Source of the DNA: Gnetum montanum | Taxonomy: Eukaryota > Streptophyta > Gnetopsida > Gnetales > Gnetaceae | Length of the DNA stretch: 62,000 nt | Direction: 5' to 3' | Assembly: GCA_015680685.1 (NCBI GenBank) | Contig: MNCI01000556.1 | Coordinates: 817,931 to 879,930, forward strand | Shown here: positions 55,712-62,000 of the stretch, in pieces | How the letters are laid out: the number at the start of each line of letters is the position of its first letter | How positions within the stretch are numbered: the stretch's first letter is position 1 | Position numbers and translations under genes: made by a program | Notes under the pieces: model-generated | Databases searched by the model: none | The model's input: the letters and a program-made list of their open reading frames with translations, nothing else | Told to the model about the DNA's origin: nothing

Positions 55712-56880
55712 GTTGACGTTTAGAGGGATTTCCCAAAAGAAGTCGACAAAGAATATGAAACACTAGAGAGGTAAACGCACCAAGAACATCCATAGACAAT
55801 TGATCAAATGTCACTCTGTCAAAGTTGGAAGTCCGAAGGAGGGGGGAGGAGCATAGGAAGTAAGTTAAAGAAGTGAGAGGAGGGAGGTTCAGGGAAGACT
55901 CAAGTATGTGAACATGAAACTTTTGCAAAGAAGTCATTAGACATCATTTTGCGAGTGTATTTATGAGAAGTTATGTTGCCATACTGCATATGAATGGCTT
56001 GCACAGATGAGTTGTGTTATGCCCGCATGGCCTGGATGAGTTGTTTTACATCCATTTTGCCAAGCTTTGCCTATTTTTTTTAGTGCAAATTACATTCCAC
56101 GAAGCGAGTTGCGTTACGCTAGTTCATGGTCATGATGATGCAAAAGAATTGATTAAATGTTCACACTTTGTACAAACAAAGAAGAGGGTAAAGGCGATCA
56201 TAAGGATAAGGGAAGGAGAAAGCGAAGTAAGGTATCTGATGGAGGGAAAGGTAGGGTTTGCACTCCCAAGTAGCCAGGCTAGTCTGAGCAGCCACTTCAT
56301 AATGTCGTGACACTTCACTCTCTAATGAATGCATTCTCAATCAATGTTGTTGTAACAAGTAACCTACAAAACATAATAGAGAACAGAGAGTAAAAGAAAT
56401 TTTCCTAATCGATAGGGAGGCTGTTGAAACAAGCGTTGCTCGAAGCGAAAAGGAGAGCGTAGGCCATGAAAAAGGGATCGTAACAAGGAGTAAGGGTCCC
56501 AATGTTGATGCCATGGTTCATGAAGCCGTCGTCGATAGCTAGATTCATCTTGCTCAAACGACTGGGCAAAGAAATAGTCAGATGAATTTGCTAAGCTAGA
56601 GTCTGGTAGTGGTGATGGATGGAGGCCACTGAGACTATGGGTGACCATAGTTTCTTCAGGGCCCCAAGCGGTGAAGTTGATCCCAGGAGCTGCAACTACA
56701 GAGTGGCTATCGTAGCAACATCTCTGAGGGGTCAATAGTATGTCTTTCAGCATGTTCGAGGAATCAATAGGATGTCGGTGGGGTAGCAGTGTTGCATATG
56801 TTCCAACGCCTTACCCATTCCATCTAGTAGGGATGTAGTGCAAGAGTGATCACACTTGCTTGCTTCATGGATTGTCTGTT
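55712..56880 (-). other. 3' untranslated region of element E with one unassigned ORF
   Basis: The minus strand has an open frame of 129 codons at 56,753-56,364: MLKDILLTPQRCCYDSHSVV, a Ser/Pro/Leu-rich middle and an Arg/Tyr-rich RRRLHEPWHQHWDPY segment. No family recognised. It is longer than expected by chance in this AT-rich context, so it may be a remnant of an extra ORF or of an inserted sequence. The remainder shows no motif. Confidence 0.35.
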
Positions 56881-57230
56881 GACGGATTCTAGTTTTGAGT
56901 CCTGGTTAACCGTTGTTGCTAGTTTTAAGTCTCAGTAGACCATGGTCCCAGTTTAACATCTAGGTAGACTGAAACCTGCTAGTTTTATGTAATAGCAGAT
57001 GGTGGAAGAGCTAGTTTATGGTCCTAGCAGACCGTGCTGTGGGTGTTAGTTTTATTTCATGACCCATGGACAAGTATGTGTTGGTTTAGCATCTTAGTAG
57101 ATCTATGCCTACCTTGCCAGTTTCACGTCATGGCGGATGGTCAGAAACTTTGCCAATTTAGCATCTTAGTGGACACGTGCAAGAAATGCCAGTTTTGCTA
57201 GTTTTACATCGTAGCAGAAATTTCTTACCT
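56881..57230 (-). repeat. Minisatellite-like repeats in the 3' UTR of element E
   Basis: About seven degenerate units of 45-55 bp built from GCTAGTTTTA, a TC-TAGCAGACC core and ATGGTC, for example from 56,890, 56,932, 56,978, 57,020, 57,078, 57,118 and 57,190. Such arrays in the 3' UTR of Tat/Ogre elements are a known source of plant satellite repeats. Confidence 0.6.
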
Positions 57231-58420
57231 TGTGTTTGAGCCGAGTTGACGTTTAGATGTAGTACTGCTTCAGATACACATGATTCACTGGATTTGGGTG
57301 TTCATTGTCATTGATGTGTGCTAGCCTAAATGCTCCATTTCCGTATGCATGGATAACCAGGAAAGGGCCTTCCCAACTTGTAGAGAATTTGCCCATTGGT
57401 TCACAAACGGCTTTGAGAACCATGTCTCCTTTCTTGATCGATCATTGATGAAAGTTGTGATGATGCTTCTGTCTTTCCCTGTCTTGATACCTTTCGATGG
57501 TGTAGAGTGTCTAGATGTGTTTCTCCTCCACTGAGTCTAAATCCACAATCCTGTACTCATTGTGTTGAGTCTCATTTATAACAGTGGAGAGGACCATTCG
57601 CAATGAGGGAATTTTTAGTTCCAAGGGCAAGACTGCTTCAGATCCATAGACTAAGCTATAAGGTGTCCTATCAGTAGCTATTTTGCATGTTGTATGATAG
57701 GCCCATAGCACATAGAGGATTTTTTCATGCCATCATTTTTTGTTACTGCTAAGCATCTTCTTGAGTAGATTGATAACCACCTTGTTTGTTGCTTCTACTT
57801 GACCATTTGCTTGCAGGTAATAGGGTAAGGAAAAAAATTGCTTGATACCAAGGTTATCACAAAAAGATTTGGTTTCTGTACTACTAAATTGTGGCTCATT
57901 GTCAGTCACAATAGTCATAGGAAGCCCAAATCTAGCTACTATATTGTCTAAGATGAAATGACAAACCTATTGAGATGTAATATTTCATAGGGGAATAACC
58001 TTGACCCACATTGTGAAATACTCGGTAGCAGTGATGATGAAGCTATGTCCTGCGGAAGACTTAGGTGTGATGGGGCTTACGATGTCTAGTCCCCATCATT
58101 GGAATGGCCAACTGATCTATGTGGTATGTAATTCTATTGGTGACACATGTATTAGATTTGCACAACGTTGGCATGTATCACATGTCTTAACCTTGGTCAA
58201 GCAATCTCGTTCCATGTACGACCAATAATACCCTAAGTGTCTGATTTTAGCGGCCATAGCTCGTGGGGCTATCTGTCCCCCACATAATCCTTCATGGACT
58301 TCGCTAATTATTCGTTGTGCTTGGTCATTATTAATACAAGTTAACAATAATCCATCAAAAGAGCATCTACAGAGAGTACTATTTCCAATGATGACATATT
58401 GCCTGGCACGCTTGCGGATT
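57231..58420 (-). pseudogene. Integrase of element E
   Basis: Minus strand, from left end of protein: HEGLCGGQIAPRAMAAKIRH, GYYWSYMERDCLTKVKTCDT, CQRC (intact HHCC zinc finger), catalytic GLDIVSPITPKSSAGHSFII with the first Asp, IVTDNEPQFSSTETKSF with the second, and YYLQANGQVEATNKVVINLL with the Glu near 57,790. Then ILYVLWAYHTTCKIATDRTP, LVYGSEAVLPLELKIPSL, and a C-terminal domain ending NHVYLKQYY near 57,250. A few TAG stops only, mostly at Trp or Gln positions. Confidence 0.92.
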
Positions 58421-58559
58421 GCATCTTTTTGTATGGGTGTTAGCTTGTGTGGTGGTTCACTGTGTAGAAGGTAGGCTTTAATGTTGTCGTACCATTCTGA
58501 CATCTCACTTGTTCTTAGAGAAGAAATTTGTGTTGCATGAATGGCAAGCTCTATACATT

Positions 58560-58985
58560 CCATCATTAAAGTGGGCCATGTGGCAAACAAATGTGGTGGC
58601 ACGTTTAAGGCCAATGTGGCTAGTGCATCGGCTACAGTGTTTTCGTTACACGACACGTGTTGGACATTAGTTGTCATGAATTATTTCAGGAGATCTTTAG
58701 TCATATCATAATAGGGCTGTAGATGCACAGCTTTGTAGGTGTAGACTCCTATGATTTGATTGATAACGAGCATTGAATCACCTCGGATTGCCAAGTGTTA
58801 AAAGTTGAGTTCCTTGGCTATCAACAATCCCCTGAGGAGCCCCTCATACTCTACCACATTGTTCGTACAAGGGAAGGCTAGGCGGTAAGCCCATGGATGC
58901 ACATCCTCAGGGGAGAGCATAATAACAGTGGCAGCACTATCACCTCTGGTAGTCAAATCTCTGTCGAAGTATAACATTATTCAAG
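58560..58985 (-). pseudogene. Second, archaeal-type RNase H of element E
   Basis: Minus strand: LYFDRDLTTRGDSAATVIM with the first Asp, NNVVEYEGLLRGLLIAKELN with the Glu, HLAIRGDSMLVINQIIG with the next Asp, and a C-terminal HVSCNENTVADALATLAL with the last Asp: the D-E-D-D set is complete. A domain of this type placed between RT/RNase H and integrase is diagnostic of the Tat branch. Two stops interrupt it. Confidence 0.9.
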
Positions 58986-59199
58986 GCCTATTCATATAGG
59001 GCTTAAACTACATATCTATTCATCAGGAAACTTGGGCTCTATCATGGCTTGATTGTTAACTGTAGATGTTGCAAGATGGTTGACTATTACTTGGCCTTTT
59101 GTGGAAGATTGACTAATGTAGTGCAAGTCAAACTCTGCTGTGATGGCTTTCCAATGAGCTATCCTACTACTTTTGTACAAATTGTTTGTGATGGCCTGC

Positions 59200-59620
59200 A
59201 GAATGTTGTTTTTATAGATTACGTTAACCTAGCTATGGAAGAGATAGTGCCTACATTTATTGAGTGCAAACACCAATACTAAATAGTTACACTCTACTTC
59301 ATTGTACCATGTTTCGTACACAAATAGAGCATGACTTAGGTAATACATAGGAACTTCTGATCCGTCGTCCCTTATTTGGCATAACAACACAGCTATAGAC
59401 AGCTCTAAGCTTGCCAGGTATATGTAGAAAGGTTGATCCCTTTGTGGTGGGAAAACCATTGGAAAATGTAACAGCTCTTTCTTCAGACTATCAAAAGCAC
59501 ATTGGCAGTTCTCGGTCCATTCAAAGTTAACCCCTTTCTTGAGCAAATGTTGCATAGGGTGTAACTTGTCTGTTAATCTTGAAATGAACCACCTGATAAA
59601 TTGCAACCTACCCTACCCTG
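59200..59620 (-). pseudogene. First RNase H of element E
   Basis: Minus strand: MQFIRWFISRLTDKLHPMQH, LLKKGVNFEWTENCQCAFDS, then PFYIYLASLELSIAVLLC (the first catalytic Asp of the usual YLA/VD block replaced), PMYYLSHALFVYETWYNEVE, CNYLVLVFALNKCRHYLFHS. Continuous for 125 codons. In Tat elements this first RNase H is commonly degenerate in active-site residues, as here. Confidence 0.88.
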
Positions 59621-60736
59621 CAGCCCACGTAGTTCCTTGAGGTTTGTAGGTGGTGCCATATCGATGATGGCTTTAACCCTATCGGGGTCAACTCGGATGC
59701 TAGTCTCTGATACTAAAAACCCCAACATGCGCCTAACTTTGACTTTGAATACGCATGTTTTTGGGTTGATTCGCAGGTTATGTTTGAAACATCATTTAAG
59801 GACTAATTCTAGGTCTCCTGAGTGATCTTCCAAGTTCCTAGATTTGACAACTATGTTGTCTACGTAGTTGTTCAATCTCTCTAAGAGGTAATCACTAAAG
59901 ATGTATTTTATAGCGCATTAATAGGTTGCTCCAGCTTTTTTTTAACCCAAAGGGCATCATGGTATAATAGAAAGTTCCCCAAGGGGTCATGAAAGTTGTG
60001 GTCAATTGGTGTTCTGGGTTGATATGTATTTGATTATAGCCTGAAAACCCATCCATGAAGGATAGTAACGCGTGCCCCGATGTTGTATTGATAAGTTGGT
60101 CGATACTCGATAATGGGAAGTTGTCTTTTATCATGGCCTTGTTGAGATCGCAGAAGTCTATACAAATGCATATTCCTCCTATTTTCCTAGAGACAACTAC
60201 GATGTTCGACACCTAGTCCGAATAATCGACCGCGTGAATGAAACTAGCCTGATATAGCTTAGTGATTTCCTCACACACTACTAACGTGATTTTGAGCTTA
60301 ATCTTCTATGCTTTCTGCTTAATAGCTTTGATATGCAAGTCTAAAATTATGTTGTGCTGTATTAGCCTTGGATCTAAACCTAGCATATCTTCATATGACC
60401 TTGTAAACACCGTAATATTATCTTGGAGCACTCGAGATATATCGTTCTGTGTTTGTTGGTCAAGGAGAGAACTAATTTTTAGGGTTTTGCTTTCTCATTT
60501 GTGCGTAACCACAGGAACCTCAGTGAGGGAATCCTCGGTCACATCATCGGCTTCCAGGTCTAAGGTTCGATCCAAGTGTTCTGGCCAGTCTGGGGATACT
60601 TTCGATGTTGCTATGGTTGTATCACAAAGGGAAGCGTCAGTTCCTATTAGTGCATGATTGAACTATCTAACAATTTCCCCGTATGAACTTGTTAAAGCTA
60701 GGGGTGCAAGTAAACCTGCGTCCATTGTGAATTGAC
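59621..60736 (-). pseudogene. Reverse transcriptase of element E
   Basis: Minus strand. After the splice acceptor a frame opens (MDAGLLAPLALTSSYGEIVR, then DITVFTRSYEDMLGLDP-like residues near 60,400). The polymerase follows: VSNIVVVSRKIGGICICIDF, CDLNKAMIKDNFPLSSIDQL, SGHALLSFMDGFSGYNQIHI, TTTFMTPWGTFYYTMMPFGL near 59,960, and a decayed catalytic NNYVDNIVVKSRNLEDHSG (YVDD changed to YVDN) near 59,860. MLGFLVSETSIRVDPDRVKA and LKELRGLQGRV follow. The DLNKA and GHALLSFMDGFSGYNQI wording is typical of Tat/Retand RTs. Confidence 0.92.
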
Positions 60737-61284
60737 CTGAAAAACCATCAAAAATAGAGGTTGTTACATTGTCTTTTGTCAACCTATTGAAATGATAAAA
60801 GGTTTTCTTGCTTTAGTGGTACATGTTAAATAGCTACCAGTTTAAGGTCTTAGGTTCTTGTTACCATATGCGTGATTTGCAAGAAAGCGGTAAGCTCAAT
60901 CTTCTAGATGTCCGTGTAAGGTTTTTGTGAACTATGATAGAGGGTGTAACATGGCCATATTGGTCAACATTTTGTTATATTGGAATGAAGTAAAAGACAA
61001 AAAAAAAAAAAATTGGCCTATGTAGGCTGCAGTAAAGATTTTATCTTTCATGAAGTGGAACATGTAGTAGGCCATAAATAGTTTAAGGCCATTTCTGGCC
61101 ATCACTAGTTTAAGGCCATTTCGGGCCATTGTCATCTTAAGCGTAATAGGATAATGTGACACAATGAAGGGCGTAAATTGTGTAATAGTAAACAATGTGG
61201 AATGATATAACATGTTACGCTAATATGTTCATTTGCTAGCTTTGTAATTGTTTCTTGATTGTTTTTAGGTTTGGCGATGCCTAC
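60737..61284 (-). promoter_or_regulatory. Probable intron between protease and RT of element E
   Basis: A stop-rich, AT-rich gap of about 548 nt splits pol. On the minus strand a donor-like GCCT/GTAGGC (GT at 61,284-61,283) sits at the end of the protease frame. A strong acceptor GATGGTTTTTCAG/GTCAAT (AG at 60,738-60,737) stands where the RT frame reopens. The gap includes a T-rich tract and a duplicated GTTTAAGGCCATTTC motif (61,080 and 61,110). Ogre elements are known to have an intron at this place. Confidence 0.6.
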
Positions 61285-61802
61285 AGGCAAGAAGGCTTAT
61301 TATAGCATTCCTCTACACTACCATTTTCTCCATGGAAGGGTAGTTTAGCCCAAGTCAAGCTTTCATCAATCACTGTGTTAGCTTGTTCACCTGTTGGAAC
61401 AAGGGTTTGGTCTTCAGGGACCTTGACCTCCAAACCTTGTTCCATTTCTATGTTGTTAACCGCTTGAGTGATCATCTTATCACCATAGATGATCACTTCC
61501 CCTCCTGTATAGGGCAAGTGGATTTCTTGATGAATGGGTGATGAAACTACCCTTAATTGAGCTAACCAAGACCTCCCTAAGATTAAATTGAAGCTAGGCA
61601 TTTCCTCGATGACGACGAACACTGCGTTTGTGGGGAATTGATCCCCTGCTATGAAATTGATGTGCATCGTTCCCTTAACTTGCACTCTTGCCCCGTTAAA
61701 CGATTTCAGAAATGTCCTTGTTGTGGGATTGATATAGTCAAGAAAATCTAGTTTGTCCACTATAGGGAATGGGATGACATTGGCAGCGGCCCCGTCATCC
61801 AC
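61281..61802 (-). pseudogene. Aspartic protease of element E
   Basis: Open minus-strand frame of 173 codons: VDDGAAANVIP-like active site (D-D-G instead of the more usual D-T/S-G), FLKSFNGARVQVKGTMHINF, PSFNLILGRSWLAQLRVVSS, and an acidic tail. The upstream Gag end would be at 61,803-62,000, where stops are more frequent. The uninterrupted frame shows that this element is younger than B and C. Confidence 0.85.
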
Positions 61803-62000
61803 GTGTACTCTTTGAATTATGTACTAGCCGACCTAGATAGTAATGAACATGGGCGCTGTTGTCACCTGACCTTTTTCTGAGTCATCATTAATGGACTCAT
61901 CATGAAATGTCAATTGGGGCGATTGTAGTTTTTTAGCAGCGCAAGGGAGCATAACTGAATGGATTGCTTCTTCATCTGCTGGCAAGTTTTCGTCCACCGG
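61803..62000 (-). other. Gag-protease linker of element E, window end
   Basis: By position the end of Gag or the start of the protease region. Residues like LPCAAKKLQS and a Glu/Asp-rich stretch are readable on the minus strand, but no domain is recognisable in 198 bases. Confidence 0.4.

Larger units (their letters stand above)
54167..62000 (-). mobile_element. Tat-type Ty3/gypsy element E (continues beyond the window)
   Basis: Minus strand. From left to right: 3' LTR (54167-55698), PPT, 3' untranslated region with minisatellite, integrase, archaeal-type RNase H, RNase H, RT, a probable intron, protease; gag and the 5' LTR lie past 62,000. Two RNase H domains plus an intron between protease and RT are hallmarks of the Tat/Ogre branch. 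It inserted in Gag of element D; the left target would be GTAGT (54,162-54,166). It is less decayed than elements B and C. Confidence 0.88.

Noticed and set aside
1-62000. tRNA, rRNA or snRNA genes
   Set aside because: tRNA-like words at 17183 and at the gypsy primer sites are primer-binding complements directly behind LTRs, not genes; no cloverleaf or rRNA block was seen by eye, though a covariance-model search was not possible.

Overview
This window is an intergenic, transposon-filled stretch of a plant nuclear genome. The evidence is Ty1/copia and Ty3/gypsy elements of plant type (tRNA-Asp and tRNA-iMet primer sites, a Tat-type element with a second RNase H), LINE remnants, and one fragment that looks like a plastid FtsH protease gene. 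No intact host gene, rRNA, tRNA or CRISPR was recognised. The old, decayed, nested, AT-rich elements would suit a large-genome seed plant, possibly a gymnosperm, but the species cannot be told from sequence alone. Coordinates read by eye are usually good to a few bases at LTR ends and to tens of bases inside decayed coding regions. 

Layout: 1-134, end of an unclassified element. 135-5098, truncated minus-strand gypsy element C (RT, protease, gag, PBS, LTR). About 6.4-8.25 kb, LINE RT remnant. 8848-13404, Tork/Tnt1-like copia element with readable gag-PR-INT-RT-RH, followed by a duplicated GC-richer gene-like patch. 14.8-15.25 kb, degenerate tandem repeats. 15.35-16.2 kb, second LINE fragment. 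16597-22951, complete non-coding LTR element (LARD type) with PBS, PPT and TSD. 24596 to about 53.4 kb, very old plus-strand gypsy element B, split by four later events: full-length related element A (26401-39662, minus, TSD atgag), a solo LTR (41799-42693), an FtsH-bearing and LTR-like segment (about 45.72-48.49 kb), and a deleted Tat-type element F (49146-51965, TSD cacac). 52167-53385 is a double-promoter LTR that closes B and opens gypsy element D. D is cut at 54166 by minus-strand Tat element E, which runs past the window end (LTR, PPT, minisatellite 3' UTR, INT, archaeal-type RNase H, RNase H, RT, probable intron, PR). 

Most interesting: elements A and B both carry, downstream of pol and in the same direction, a homologous accessory ORF. 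It has a conserved N-terminal domain around a GEWY(L/M)G motif and a long coiled-coil C-terminal part, and I cannot assign it to a family. In A its start codon lies directly behind a strong 3' splice-site sequence. Upstream are a candidate donor, a TATA box and U3-like palindromes, so this looks like a separately expressed gene module of a gypsy lineage. All coding regions described are broken by stops and shifts; none appears functional.
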